A DNA stretch of 64,000 bases from positions 1,302,001-1,366,000 of the forward strand of contig NZ_AP022567.1 in the NCBI RefSeq assembly GCF_010727475.1, read 5' to 3'. The stretch comes from Mycolicibacterium mageritense. Lineage in GTDB: Bacteria > Actinomycetota > Actinomycetes > Mycobacteriales > Mycobacteriaceae. This document shows positions 8,031 through 16,840 of this stretch, one piece after another. Below the pieces are notes generated by a model that was not told the DNA's origin, searched no databases, and saw only the letters and a list, made by a program, of their open reading frames with translations. The translations under genes and the position numbers were made by a program. Each line of letters begins with the position of its first letter. Within the stretch, counting starts at the first letter, position 1.

Positions 8031-8525
8031 CTATTGGGGCAGGACCGCCTCGATGGCGGCGACGACCTCGGGGGCGTCGGGTTCGGTGCGCGGCCGGAAC
8101 CGGTTGACCACCTGCCCGCCCGGCGCGAGCAGAAACTTCTCGAAATTCCACTGGATGTCACCGGCTTCACCACTCGCATCGGCAGCCTTGGTCAGCTCGG
8201 CGTACAGCGGGTGCCGTTCTGGTCCGTTGACGTCGGTCTTGGCCAGCAGCGGGAAGGTGACACCGTAGGTGGTCGAGCAGAACGTCTGGATCTCCTCGGC
8301 CGTGCCGGGTTCCTGGCCCATGAACTGGTTGCACGGCACGCCGATCACGGTCAGGCCGCGGTCGCGGTAATCCTGCGCGAGCTTCTCCAACGCCGTGTAT
8401 TGCGGTGTCAGGCCACATTTCGAAGCCACGTTGACCACCAGCGCGGCCCCGGAGGCCAGTTCGGCCAGCGTCGTGGCGCTGCCGTCGAGGGTGGTCAGTG
8501 GGATGGCGGTGAGGCTGGCGGTCAT
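8031..8525 (-). CDS. Glutathione-peroxidase-family thiol peroxidase
   Basis: A 164-residue protein reducing hydrogen peroxide or lipid hydroperoxides. The peroxidatic Cys37 lies in NVASKCGLTPQY, and GVPCNQFMGQEPG and IQWNFEKFL supply the resolving-region Cys, Gln and Trp of the family. Mycobacteria lack glutathione, so thioredoxin is the likely electron donor. It ends 67 bp before the DUF2334 gene. The upstream TetR gene is 18 bp away in the same direction, so the two may be co-transcribed. Confidence 0.92.
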   Translation of the reverse strand: MTASLTAIPLTTLDGSATTLAELASGAALVVNVASKCGLTPQYTALEKLAQDYRDRGLTVIGVPCNQFMGQEPGTAEEIQTFCSTTYGVTFPLLAKTDVNGPERHPLYAELTKAADASGEAGDIQWNFEKFLLAPGGQVVNRFRPRTEPDAPEVVAAIEAVLPQ

Positions 8526-8543
8526 GGCCGCACGCTACCGCAC

Positions 8544-9089
8544 CTATCCGTCGAACAGGATCGCCGCCAACCGTTCGACGGTCGCGACCGGATCGCCCGC
8601 GGTGTCGATCGCGTCGTTGAGCCACAACAACGAGAAGCCGTGCACCAGTGACCATGCGGCCAGCGCGGCGCCCACCGGGTCCGCCTTGGCCTTGGGGTCG
8701 ACGAGTGTGCCGACGCCGCGGTTGAGTTCGGCACCTGCGGCGCTTGCCGCCGCGAGCAGGTCCGGATCGGTGTCGTCGTAGAGCGACTTGTCGAACATCA
8801 CCTCGTAGTAGCCGGGGTGGTCGAGGGCGAAGCGCACATAGGCCTTGGCCGCGTCGATGAACTGGGGGCGGGCACCGGTCAGCGCGTCGGCGAGGAGCTC
8901 AAAGCCCTCGGTGGCCAGCGCGGTGAACAGACCGCGGCGATCGGTGAAATGGTGCGCCGGCGCGGCGTGCGACACACCTGCGGCCCGCGCGAGTTCGCGC
9001 AGCGAGATGCCGTCGGCGCCCCGTTCGGCGACCAGCACCGCGGCCTGCTCCAGGATCACGGCTTTCAGATCTCCGTGGTGATAACCCAT
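8544..9089 (-). CDS. TetR-family transcriptional regulator
   Basis: A 181-residue regulator. The N-terminal helix-turn-helix (about residues 10-55, ISLRELARAAGVSHAAPAHHF) is followed by a TetR C-terminal effector domain of the WHG type. It is divergent from a DoxX-family gene with 68 bp between starts, and a perfect palindrome sits in that gap, so it probably represses both itself and DoxX. The ligand is unknown. The thiol peroxidase gene follows 18 bp downstream. Confidence 0.9.
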   Translation of the reverse strand: MGYHHGDLKAVILEQAAVLVAERGADGISLRELARAAGVSHAAPAHHFTDRRGLFTALATEGFELLADALTGARPQFIDAAKAYVRFALDHPGYYEVMFDKSLYDDTDPDLLAAASAAGAELNRGVGTLVDPKAKADPVGAALAAWSLVHGFSLLWLNDAIDTAGDPVATVERLAAILFDG

Positions 9090-9112
9090 GCCGGCATCCT
9101 ATCCCGCCATCT

Positions 9113-9139
9113 TGACAGCGCCTAGATTAGGCGTACGTT
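9113..9139 (+). promoter_or_regulatory. Promoter with embedded TetR operator for doxX
   Basis: A -35 TTGACA (9113-9118) and a -10-like TACGTT (9134-9139) face the DoxX gene. Between them lies CGCCTAGATTAGGCG (9119-9133), a perfect 6-bp inverted repeat around GAT. Placement in the spacer predicts repression by the divergent TetR protein. Confidence 0.55.
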
Positions 9140-9157
9140 GATCTAGACAATGACAAG

Positions 9158-9619
9158 ATGGGGGTTTTCATGGCGGTCCTGCTGACGCTCGTCCTGGGTA
9201 GTGCCGCGGCCCGGGTCGCCGGGTTGTTCGGCGTCGGCTACGTCGACACCTGGCCCGAGGCCATCGCCGTCGGCCTCGCGGCGATGTTCGTGATGACCGG
9301 GGTCGCCCACTTCGTCAACCCGCTACGCCGCGACATGGTCGCCATCGTGCCGCCGCGCCTGCCGGCGCCTGCGCTGCTCGTGACGGTCACGGGCGTGCTG
9401 GAACTCGCCGGGGCCCTCGGGCTGCTGTTCCCACCCACCCGGGTGGCGGCAGCGACATGCCTGTTCGTGCTGATGCTCGCGATGTTCCCGGCCAACGTCT
9501 ACGCGGCGCGCATGCCCGACCCGCCGAAGTCGATGACCTCGCGGCTAGGTGTGCGGACCGCCGAAGAGGCTGTCTACCTGGCCGCTGCCGTAGTTGTCGC
9601 GGTCGGCGGTGGCCAGTAG
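9158..9619 (+). CDS. DoxX-family membrane protein
   Basis: A small 153-residue protein with about four hydrophobic helices and the motif GVAHFVNP, typical of DoxX/DoxD-like quinone-interacting membrane proteins. In mycobacteria a DoxX protein partners superoxide dismutase and a thioredoxin-like protein against oxidative stress; whether this copy does so is unknown. An in-frame ATG at 9170 is an alternative start. The 3' end overlaps the convergent ptrB 3' end by 75 bp. It is divergent from a TetR gene and its promoter holds a palindrome. Confidence 0.82.
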   Translation: MGVFMAVLLTLVLGSAAARVAGLFGVGYVDTWPEAIAVGLAAMFVMTGVAHFVNPLRRDMVAIVPPRLPAPALLVTVTGVLELAGALGLLFPPTRVAAATCLFVLMLAMFPANVYAARMPDPPKSMTSRLGVRTAEEAVYLAAAVVVAVGGGQ

Positions 9620-11683
9620 CCACGAGTACTGGAACGCGGCCTCCTTCCACCGCTCGTAGCGGCCGCTGATACCGCCGTGCCCGGCCACCATCTCGGTCTT
9701 CAGCAGCACGGGATGCCCGTCGGTCTTGGTATGTCGCAGTGCGGCAACCCATTTCGCCGGCTCCACGTAGAACACCCTGGTGTCGTTGAGCGACGTCATC
9801 GCCAGGATGGCCGGGTAGTCCTGCGCGGTGATGTTCTCGTAGGGCGTGTAGGACTTCATGTACCGATAGACTTCGGCGTCCTCCAACGGGTTACCCCACT
9901 CGTCCCATTCGGTGACGGTCAGGGGCAGCGACGGGTCGAGGATGGTCGTGAGCGCGTCGACGAACGGCACCTGCGCGAGAATTCCCGCGAACAGCTCGGG
10001 TGCCATGTTGGCGACCGCGCCCACCAGCAGACCGCCCGCGCTACCACCGAGCGCCACCAGGTTCTGCGGGCGGGTCAGCCCGCTGTCGACGAGATGCTTT
10101 GCCACCGCGATGAAATCGGTGAAGGTGTTCTTCTTCTCCAGCAGCTTGCCGTGCTCGTACCAGGGCCGGCCCAGTTCGCCGCCACCGCGGACGTGGGCGA
10201 TGACGAACACCATGCCCCGGTCGAGCAACGACAGCCGGGCGATCGAGAACCGCGGATCCTCGCACGACTCGTAGGCCCCGTATCCGTACAGCAGCGTCGG
10301 CGCGGGGAACTGCAGGCCCGCCCGGTGGATGATCGAGATCGGCACCCGCGCGCCGTCGGGTGCGATGGCCCAATCCCGGCGCTCCACATAGTCTTCCGGC
10401 CGGTAGCCGCCCAGCACGGGCTGCTCCCGTAACAGCGTGCGTTCGCCGGTGGCCAGGTCCAGGTCGTACACGCGCGCCGGCGTGATGAACGACGTGGCCG
10501 CGATGCGCAGTTTGGGCGTCGACCAGTTGGGGTTGCCGCCAAGGCCCGCCGCGGTGAGCTCCGAATCGAACGTCAGTTCCTCGGGGCTGCTGTACCCGCC
10601 GTTGGCGTTGATCGACCACAGCTGGATCTTGGGCAGCGCCTCACTGCGGTAGCTGACCACCAGGAAACCGTCGAACGCGTCGACGGCATCCAGCCGGACG
10701 TCGTCGCGGTGCGGGATCAGCGTGTGAAAGTCGTTGGGCTCGTTGACGGGAGCCTCGACCAGCGTGAAGTTCTCGGCGCCGTCGTTGTGCAGGATCAGGA
10801 ACCGGTCCTCGCCGCCGACCACCGCGTGCTCGACGGAGTACTCGACCAGATCCCGGCGCCCCCACACCGAGGTGAACTCGGCGTGCGGATCTGTCGCGTC
10901 GGCATAGCGGACCTCGGACGTGACCGCGCTGCCCGACGCGATGAACAGGTACTTGTCACTGCGGCTGCGGCCCACGGCGACCCAGAACCGCTCGTCGGGC
11001 TCGTGATACACCTTCTCCGAAGGCAATCCGGAGCCCAACCGGTGGCGCCACACGGTGTCCGGCCGCCACGCGTCGTCGACCGTGGAGTAGTACAACGTGT
11101 GACTGTCGGCCGCCCAGGTGGCACCCGCGCCGATTCCGACGATCGAGTCGTCGTACAGCATCCCGGTCCGCAAGTCCTTGAACTTCAACGTGTACCGCTC
11201 GTCGCCCTTGACGTCGACCGAGTACGCCAGCACATTGCCGTCGAGGCTCACCGAGGCCGCGCCGAGCGCGAAGTACTCGTGGCCGTCGGCTTCCGCGTTC
11301 TCGTCGAGCAGCACCTGCTCGCCGGGAATCTCGGTGTGCTCGTCGAGAACCGGCGGAACCCAGTCGTCGGGATGGCCGACCGGGCAGCGGCAGTGCACGC
11401 CGTACTGCTTACCCTCGAAACTGCGGGCGTAGTACCACCAGTCGCCGCGCCGCATCGGAACCGACAGGTCGGTCTCCTTGGTGCGGGCCTTGATCTCGTC
11501 GAAGATCTTCTGGCGCAACGGCTCCAGGTGCGCCGTAGCCTCGGCGGTGTAGGCGTTCTCGGCTTCCAGGTAGCCGATCACCTCGGGATTGTCCTTGTCG
11601 CGCAGCCACTCGTACGGGTCGACGAAAACGTCGCCGTGGAACTCCCTGCGGTGGTTTGCGCGCTTGGCGACGGGCGGTTTCAT
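9545..11683 (-). CDS. ptrB: Oligopeptidase B / prolyl oligopeptidase family serine peptidase
   Basis: A 712-residue S9A peptidase with an N-terminal beta-propeller (about 70-420) and a C-terminal alpha/beta-hydrolase domain. The nucleophile is in GGSAGG (near residue 546), with SLNDTRV and GHGGISGRYE giving the Asp and His. Oligopeptidase B cuts after basic residues in small peptides in the cytosol. The ATG overlaps the purC stop by 4 bp (ATGA), so the genes are coupled. In M. tuberculosis H37Rv the gene is split as ptrBa/ptrBb (Rv0781-Rv0782); here it is intact. The 3' end overlaps doxX tail to tail. Confidence 0.93.
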   Translation of the reverse strand: MKPPVAKRANHRREFHGDVFVDPYEWLRDKDNPEVIGYLEAENAYTAEATAHLEPLRQKIFDEIKARTKETDLSVPMRRGDWWYYARSFEGKQYGVHCRCPVGHPDDWVPPVLDEHTEIPGEQVLLDENAEADGHEYFALGAASVSLDGNVLAYSVDVKGDERYTLKFKDLRTGMLYDDSIVGIGAGATWAADSHTLYYSTVDDAWRPDTVWRHRLGSGLPSEKVYHEPDERFWVAVGRSRSDKYLFIASGSAVTSEVRYADATDPHAEFTSVWGRRDLVEYSVEHAVVGGEDRFLILHNDGAENFTLVEAPVNEPNDFHTLIPHRDDVRLDAVDAFDGFLVVSYRSEALPKIQLWSINANGGYSSPEELTFDSELTAAGLGGNPNWSTPKLRIAATSFITPARVYDLDLATGERTLLREQPVLGGYRPEDYVERRDWAIAPDGARVPISIIHRAGLQFPAPTLLYGYGAYESCEDPRFSIARLSLLDRGMVFVIAHVRGGGELGRPWYEHGKLLEKKNTFTDFIAVAKHLVDSGLTRPQNLVALGGSAGGLLVGAVANMAPELFAGILAQVPFVDALTTILDPSLPLTVTEWDEWGNPLEDAEVYRYMKSYTPYENITAQDYPAILAMTSLNDTRVFYVEPAKWVAALRHTKTDGHPVLLKTEMVAGHGGISGRYERWKEAAFQYSWLLATADRDNYGSGQVDSLFGGPHT

Positions 11684-12567
11684 GCGCCGATCCAATCGGC
11701 GAACCGCAGACCCGAGATCCGTTCGTAAGCCTCGATGTAACGGTCCCGCGTGGCCGCGACGATCTCCTCCGGCAGCGGTGGCGGCGGGGCGTCGCCGTGG
11801 CGGTCCCAGCCGGAGTCCGGTCCGGTCAGCCAGTTGCGCACGAACTGCTTGTCGAAGCTGTTCTGCACCACGCCCTGCTGGTAGGACTCCGCGCGCCAGT
11901 ACCGCGACGAGTCGGGTGTGAACACCTCGTCGGCGAGCACCACGTCGCCGTCCTTGTCGACGCCGAACTCGAATTTGGTGTCGGCGATGATGATGCCCTT
12001 GGTCAGCGCGTGGTCGGCACCCTGCAGATAGGTCTGCAGCGTGCGTTCCTTGAGCTGATTGGCCAGCACCGGGCCGACCTGCTCGATCACGTCGGCGAAC
12101 GAGATGTTCTCGTCGTGCTCCCCCAGTTCGGCCTTGGTGGCCGGGGTGAACAGCGGCTCGTCGAACTTGCTGGCCTCGCCGAGCCCGGGCGGCAGCGCGA
12201 TACCGCACACCGAACCGGTCTTCTCGTAGTCGATCAGGCCCGAACCGGTGAGGTAACCGCGGGCCACGCACTCCACCGGCAGCATCTTGAGCTTGCGCAC
12301 CACCAGCGCACGGCCCAGCACCTCTTCGGGGATGCGCTCGTCATCCGGCGGGCCGGCCAGGTGGTTGGGCGCGCTCACCAGGTCGAAGAAGAACACGCTC
12401 ATCGCGGTGAGGATGCGGCCCTTGTCGGGGATCGCCGATTCGAGGATGTGGTCGTAGGCCGAGATGCGGTCGGTTGCTACGAAGAGCAGGTGCTCGTCGT
12501 CGACGCGGTACAACTCACGGACCTTGCCACTGGCCAGGTGCTGGTAGTCGGACAGAGCGGGGCGCAT
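11680..12567 (-). CDS. purC: Phosphoribosylaminoimidazole-succinocarboxamide synthase
   Basis: PurC (295 residues) joins CAIR and aspartate with ATP to give SAICAR in purine synthesis. The family's motifs are clear: the N-terminal GKVRELYRVDDEHLLFVATD, the signature LPVECVARGYLTGSGL, and TKFEFGVDKDGDVVLADEVF. Length is normal. It is first in a two-gene unit with ptrB. The start is 30 bp from the divergent membrane-protein gene, so both promoters share this short gap or lie inside the genes. Confidence 0.97.
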   Translation of the reverse strand: MRPALSDYQHLASGKVRELYRVDDEHLLFVATDRISAYDHILESAIPDKGRILTAMSVFFFDLVSAPNHLAGPPDDERIPEEVLGRALVVRKLKMLPVECVARGYLTGSGLIDYEKTGSVCGIALPPGLGEASKFDEPLFTPATKAELGEHDENISFADVIEQVGPVLANQLKERTLQTYLQGADHALTKGIIIADTKFEFGVDKDGDVVLADEVFTPDSSRYWRAESYQQGVVQNSFDKQFVRNWLTGPDSGWDRHGDAPPPPLPEEIVAATRDRYIEAYERISGLRFADWIGA

Positions 12568-12597
12568 CGGGCCAGCCTATGTGTTGGGATCGGTTCC

Positions 12598-13221
12598 ATG
12601 AGATCGCGGTACCTCCCATACGCCACCCGGCCCGGTCGCTTGCTGGCCCAGTTGCTCAGCGATGTCGCCGTCGTGGTCTGGATCGCGGTTTGGGTGCTGG
12701 TCGGGTTGGCCGTGCACTCCGCGGTCGCGACCATCGCCGAGGTCGGCAGACAGGTCCAGGACGGTGCCACCGGCGTGTCCGGGAACCTGAACTCGGCGGG
12801 CGACAGCGCGGACGGAATTCCCCTGGTCGGCGACACCCTGGCCAAGCCACTGCGCGCCGCCAGCGAGGCCGCGCTCGACATCGCCGGTGCCGGCCAGAAC
12901 CTCGACAACACCGCGAGCTGGCTCGCCTGGGTTTTGGCCCTGGCCGTCGCGGCCACGCCCATCTTCATCGTCGCGACGCCATGGCTGTATCTGCGGGTGA
13001 GGTTCTTCCGGCGCAAGTGGACCGCGATCACCCTGGCATCGACGGCGGCCGGCGAACAGCTGCTGGCACTGCGGGCCCTGGCCAACCGGCCGCTGAGCAA
13101 GCTGACCGCGGTGTCCGACGATCCCGTCGGGGCGTGGCGGCACGAGGATCAGCAGGCCATCCGCGGTCTGGCGGCCCTCGAACTGCGCTCGGCGGGCATG
13201 CGCCTGCGCCGCCTCGACTGA
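12598..13221 (+). CDS. Conserved membrane protein (Rv0779c-like)
   Basis: A 207-residue protein from the ATG at 12598. There are two membrane segments, about residues 20-45 and 115-142, with an extracytoplasmic stretch rich in Ala, Ser and Gly between them and a basic C-terminal region. By position beside purC it matches M. tuberculosis Rv0779c. No enzymatic motif is visible. A long perfect hairpin begins 3 bp after the stop. Confidence 0.8.
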   Translation: MRSRYLPYATRPGRLLAQLLSDVAVVVWIAVWVLVGLAVHSAVATIAEVGRQVQDGATGVSGNLNSAGDSADGIPLVGDTLAKPLRAASEAALDIAGAGQNLDNTASWLAWVLALAVAATPIFIVATPWLYLRVRFFRRKWTAITLASTAAGEQLLALRALANRPLSKLTAVSDDPVGAWRHEDQQAIRGLAALELRSAGMRLRRLD

Positions 13222-13224
13222 TCT

Positions 13225-13283
13225 CGAGTGATTTGTGTGCGTTTGGCGGCGCTTACCGCCTGCAAACGCACACAAATCACTCG
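13225..13283. repeat. Long perfect hairpin, 21-bp arms; related copy at 56451
   Basis: Left arm 13225-13245 and right arm 13263-13283 are perfect reverse complements, with a smaller GGCGG/CCGCC stem inside the loop. The core TTGTGTGCGTTT recurs in the hairpin at 56451-56493, together with the flank CACACAARTCACT. It occupies the gap between two plus-strand genes and could terminate transcription or be a mobile palindrome. No U-tract follows. Confidence 0.75.
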
Positions 13284-13323
13284 GGTGGGAACCGTTTGAT
13301 AGCGAGACACCGTCCAAACGCAT

Positions 13324-14223
13324 GTGCTTGACGACTACCTGCGTGACCATGACGGCGTGATAACCCTGGCCCAGGCCAAGCAAGCGGGTTTGAGCCAAGA
13401 TGCCGTGAACCGTCGAGTCCGGTCTGGACGCTGGCTGCGTTGTTCGCGAGGCGTGTATTTCGCCAACGATCGACCGTTCACCGATGCTGCACGTGTGCGC
13501 GCGGCTGTGTGGTCGCTCGGTCCCCACGCGACAGCCAGCGGGCTGGCGGCGGCTTGGTGGCATGGGGTGACCACCTATTCGCCTGATCCGGTCGAAGTGA
13601 CAGTACCGAGGGCCAGTCACCACCCTCACCGGCCAGGCATCCGCATGCGGCGGCGCGACCTCTGGCCCACCGACATCGTGGAACGCCGCGGCCTTCGGGT
13701 CACATCGCTACCGCTGACGGTCGTCGAGGCCGCGGTCCGGCGCGGCGGCGGTGCCAAACTCATGGACTCTGCGTTGCAGCGGCACGTCGAGCTGCGTGAC
13801 CTGTGGCGGGTGCACATCCGCAACAAGGGCAGATACGGCTCGCCGGCGGCCCGCATCTTGCTGCAGGCCGCGGCCGACGGCGCCCGCTCAGCGGCTGAAC
13901 GGCTGCTGGTCAAGCTGCTCAAGGAAGCACGCATCACCGGGTGGAAGGCCAACCATCCCGTCGGCCGGTACGTGGTCGACGTCGCATTCCCGCACTCGAC
14001 GCTGGCGATCGAAACCGACGGCTGGGCTTTCCACCATGACCAGGAGGACTTTCAGAAGGACCGGGTCAAGCAGAACGAGATCGCGCTGTTGGGCTGGCAG
14101 GTTTTGCGGTTCACCTGGCTGGACCTCACTGAGTACCCGCAGCGGGTCATCACCGAGATCCGGTCCGCGCTCAGCTCCCGTGCAGGCGCCGCAGCCAGCT
14201 CCCCCACGCGTGCCGCACGGTGA
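13324..14223 (+). CDS. AbiEi-like winged-helix protein fused to a DUF559 endonuclease-like domain
   Basis: A 299-residue protein with a GTG start. Residues 1-60 (ITLAQAKQAGLSQDAVNRRV...GVYF) resemble the antitoxin/transcription-regulator domain of AbiEi proteins. Residues about 185-285 are DUF559-like, related to Vsr endonuclease: AAERLL (Glu192), YVVDVAF (Asp219) and AIETDGW (Glu230, Asp232) give a PD-(D/E)XK-type acid cluster, followed by a C-terminal VLRFTW strand. No AbiEii toxin gene adjoins it. Such solitary fusions are frequent in mycobacteria and their function is not settled. The 3' end overlaps the convergent DUF1707 gene by 53 bp; a perfect hairpin lies 40 bp upstream. Confidence 0.82.
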   Translation: MLDDYLRDHDGVITLAQAKQAGLSQDAVNRRVRSGRWLRCSRGVYFANDRPFTDAARVRAAVWSLGPHATASGLAAAWWHGVTTYSPDPVEVTVPRASHHPHRPGIRMRRRDLWPTDIVERRGLRVTSLPLTVVEAAVRRGGGAKLMDSALQRHVELRDLWRVHIRNKGRYGSPAARILLQAAADGARSAAERLLVKLLKEARITGWKANHPVGRYVVDVAFPHSTLAIETDGWAFHHDQEDFQKDRVKQNEIALLGWQVLRFTWLDLTEYPQRVITEIRSALSSRAGAAASSPTRAAR

Positions 14224-14746
14224 CCGACCCCATCCGGACCTTGCCGCGCACGATCAGGTGCAGCTCCCGCGACGGCGGGCTGGTGCGCACCTTGACCGTG
14301 GCGCTGCCTGCGACGGCATCGACACCGTTGAGGTCTGCGGTGGCCGACGCGGGCACGATGAGCTCGGTCGAACTGCAGTAGTCGTCGATGAGGACGGTCA
14401 CCACGGGGCCCGCCAGAACGGCCGACGTGAAATCGAGCGTGGTGCTGCACAGCCGGGTGTTCAGCTGCAGGGTCGGCGCGACGTTCCACTGACCGCGCCG
14501 CACGATCGACGACATCCGGCCCCGGAGCACCTCCGGCGGCCGCGCGACCTGAGGCGAGACCAGCGGCAGGTCGGCAACCACGACACTCAACTCACCGCGC
14601 GTGCGGGCAGCCAGCGCGGCGTCATAGCGGTCGCTGAACTCGTCGAGGGTGATCATGCCTTCGGCGACCGCACGTTCCAGCAGTTGTCCTACCTTCGCGC
14701 GGTCGGCGTTCGAGACTCGAAGGTGGTCATTCGGGCCTGAGTCCAT
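14171..14746 (-). CDS. DUF1707 domain protein
   Basis: A 191-residue cytoplasmic protein. The N-terminal 50 residues carry the DUF1707 signature (LRVSNADRAKV...LDEFSDRYDAALAARTRGEL), a short helical domain common in actinobacteria. The C-terminal half is a beta-rich region like those of DUF1707/LiaF-type proteins. It has no membrane segment. Its start overlaps the end of the SLAC1-like transporter gene by 20 bp, making it the last gene of purB-cyp126-transporter-DUF1707. Function is unknown. Confidence 0.85.
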   Translation of the reverse strand: MDSGPNDHLRVSNADRAKVGQLLERAVAEGMITLDEFSDRYDAALAARTRGELSVVVADLPLVSPQVARPPEVLRGRMSSIVRRGQWNVAPTLQLNTRLCSTTLDFTSAVLAGPVVTVLIDDYCSSTELIVPASATADLNGVDAVAGSATVKVRTSPPSRELHLIVRGKVRMGSVTVRHAWGSWLRRLHGS

Positions 14747-15641
14747 ATCCCGAGGTTAGGCGAACGACCTGGCGCACCACGATGGTCATGACCAGAAGCC
14801 ACGCCACCAACGCGATCCAGAAGAACACCTGGGAGACCACATCCAACGGCTGCCAACCGGTTTCGACGAAGATCGCGTAGGTGGCCGCCGAGTACATGCC
14901 CAGCGGGAACACCGCGGGCCAGTCGAGCATCTGGCGCCAGCTGGTGACGGCCAGCGGCAGTATCTGCACGGTGGCGACGCCCAGCGTCACAAGGGTCGTG
15001 CCGCGTACGGCGGCGGCGAGCGGGCCCGGATGCAGTTCGGCATGGATGTGTTCGCCGGCCAGGGTGGCGATCGCGAGGCCGCCCATCAGGATCCAGTGGT
15101 CGGGCGGAACGTTGCGGCGTGCCTCGGGCTCGCCCAGCGCGCGCCACGCGATGAGCGTCGTCATGACGCAATACAGCCCGAGCGCCAACACCCAGAAGAT
15201 GAATGCCCAGAACATGATTCCGCCGGCCATGAACACGATGGACAGCCCCGACGTCGCGACGCTGGCCAACTCCCAGGTGCCGTGAGCGCGGTCGCGCAGA
15301 CCGGTCAGGCCGAGTCGGCGCATGCGCATCCACAGCATCGGCATCAGGGCCGTCCAACCTTGCAGCGCCATCACCCCGAATACCCACACGACCCAACGAT
15401 GCTCGGCGAATCGGGACGCCAGCACCGAGCACGCCGCCACATACGTGAACAGTCCCACCACGGTGTCGATGTCCTGCAAGTCATAGGAGCGCCATCGAAC
15501 GGCCGTGAGGTACATCAGAACCGGAAGGCTCAGGACCGCCACCGCGGCCAGCGGAACGCTGAGATAGTCGAGCCCGTGGTCCGCGGCGGCGATCGACACG
15601 ATGCCGGTCGCCATGACCGCCGCGAACGCCTCGGGTTTCAC
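14727..15641 (-). CDS. TDT/SLAC1-family transporter (TehA-like)
   Basis: A 304-residue membrane protein with about ten hydrophobic helices, starting PEAFAAVMATGIVSIAA, the typical entry of the tellurite-resistance/dicarboxylate transporter family that includes TehA, SSU1 and the plant SLAC1 anion channels. I chose the GTG at 15641 because it overlaps the cyp126 stop by 4 bp; a longer ATG start at 15695 is possible but would overlap the P450 by 58 bp. The substrate, an anion, dicarboxylate or sulfite, cannot be told from sequence. Confidence 0.83.
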   Translation of the reverse strand: MKPEAFAAVMATGIVSIAAADHGLDYLSVPLAAVAVLSLPVLMYLTAVRWRSYDLQDIDTVVGLFTYVAACSVLASRFAEHRWVVWVFGVMALQGWTALMPMLWMRMRRLGLTGLRDRAHGTWELASVATSGLSIVFMAGGIMFWAFIFWVLALGLYCVMTTLIAWRALGEPEARRNVPPDHWILMGGLAIATLAGEHIHAELHPGPLAAAVRGTTLVTLGVATVQILPLAVTSWRQMLDWPAVFPLGMYSAATYAIFVETGWQPLDVVSQVFFWIALVAWLLVMTIVVRQVVRLTSGYGLRPE

Positions 15642-16840
15642 GCCAGCTCGACCACGAGGTGCCGGATGCCGGTATGGCGGTTGCTGCGGGTCCATTCGAC
15701 GGGCCGCACCAACCGGGCCGACCCGAAACGCGTCAGTAATTCCTCGAACAGCACCCGCAGTTCAAGGCGGGCCAGATTGGCGCCGAGGCAGTAGTGGATG
15801 CCGTAGCCGAAACCCAAGTGCGGGTTCGGTTTACGGGTGATGTCGAACACCGAGGGATCGGCGAACACCAATTCGTCCCGGTTGGCCGAGCCTTCCCACA
15901 CCTGAACCTTCTGTCCCGCTTCGATCGAGCAGCCGCCCAGCGTCACCGGCCGGGTTGCGGTGCGCCGCTTCGACGGGGATGGCGACGTCCAGCGCACCAT
16001 CTCTTCGATCGCGGTCGGCAGCAGCGACAGATCCGAACGCAACAGCGCCAGCTGCGAAGGGTTTTCGACCAAGGCCAACAACCCGCCGGCCACCGCGTTA
16101 CGCGTGGTCTCGGCGCCCGCGCTGAACAGCAGGCTGAAAAAGAGGTACAGCTCCAGGTCGCTCATCGCGGTGTCCACCGCGTTGGCGACGACCGACAGCA
16201 TGTCGTCGGTCGGCTCGGCGCGCTTGGCCGCGATCAGTTCCTGTCCGTAGGTGTACATCCGCGTGCCGGCTTCCTCGGCCGACAGCTGCCCCACATGAGC
16301 GCTGCGTCCCGAGAAGTCGAACTGCGGCTCGATGGCCTCGAACAACCAATGCCGTTCGGATTCGGGAACTCCCAGCAGGATGCAGATCATCTGCATGGGG
16401 AGTTCGGCCGCGACGTCGACCAGGAAGTCGAACCCCACACCGGGTTCCACCGCATCGAGCAGCCGTCGGGCCCGCGCCCGCAGGTCGTCTTCCACGCGCC
16501 GGATCATGCGGGGCGTCAACCCCGAGCTGACCAGCCGGCGGATCTCGGCATGCCGAGGGTCGTCCATCATGTTGAGCACCTGGCCGGCGACCGCCAGATC
16601 CTGCAGCAGGGTGCCGCCGTAGGGCCGCGCGCCGCCGGTCACCGACGAGAACGTCGACGGATCCCGCAGCACCGCATGGGTTTCGGCGTGCGTGGCCACC
16701 GACCAGAAGCCCTCGCCGTCAGGAGTGTGTTCCGTCGGCGGGTGCCAGTACACGGGCGCCTCCCGGCGGTGTACCGCGAACAACTCATGGGGAAACCCCT
16801 GAGCGAAATTGTCCAGATCGGTCAGATCCGCCAAGCTCAC
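15638..16840 (-). CDS. cyp126: Cytochrome P450 of the CYP126 family
   Basis: A 400-residue cytosolic P450. The I-helix oxygen motif is AGAETTRN, the ERR-triad region includes EEMVRWTSPS, and the heme-binding loop is FGYGIHYCLGANLARLE with the thiolate Cys. Its place right after purB with a 4-bp GTGA overlap matches Rv0778 (CYP126A1) beside Rv0777 (purB) in M. tuberculosis. The physiological substrate is unknown. No ferredoxin is adjacent. The conserved coupling to purB is odd for a monooxygenase. Confidence 0.92.
   Translation of the reverse strand: MSLADLTDLDNFAQGFPHELFAVHRREAPVYWHPPTEHTPDGEGFWSVATHAETHAVLRDPSTFSSVTGGARPYGGTLLQDLAVAGQVLNMMDDPRHAEIRRLVSSGLTPRMIRRVEDDLRARARRLLDAVEPGVGFDFLVDVAAELPMQMICILLGVPESERHWLFEAIEPQFDFSGRSAHVGQLSAEEAGTRMYTYGQELIAAKRAEPTDDMLSVVANAVDTAMSDLELYLFFSLLFSAGAETTRNAVAGGLLALVENPSQLALLRSDLSLLPTAIEEMVRWTSPSPSKRRTATRPVTLGGCSIEAGQKVQVWEGSANRDELVFADPSVFDITRKPNPHLGFGYGIHYCLGANLARLELRVLFEELLTRFGSARLVRPVEWTRSNRHTGIRHLVVELA

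Noticed and set aside
13225..13283. Hairpin as a classical intrinsic terminator
   Set aside because: The stem is strong but no run of T follows on either strand, and its sequence is repeated elsewhere, so it is listed as a repeat instead.
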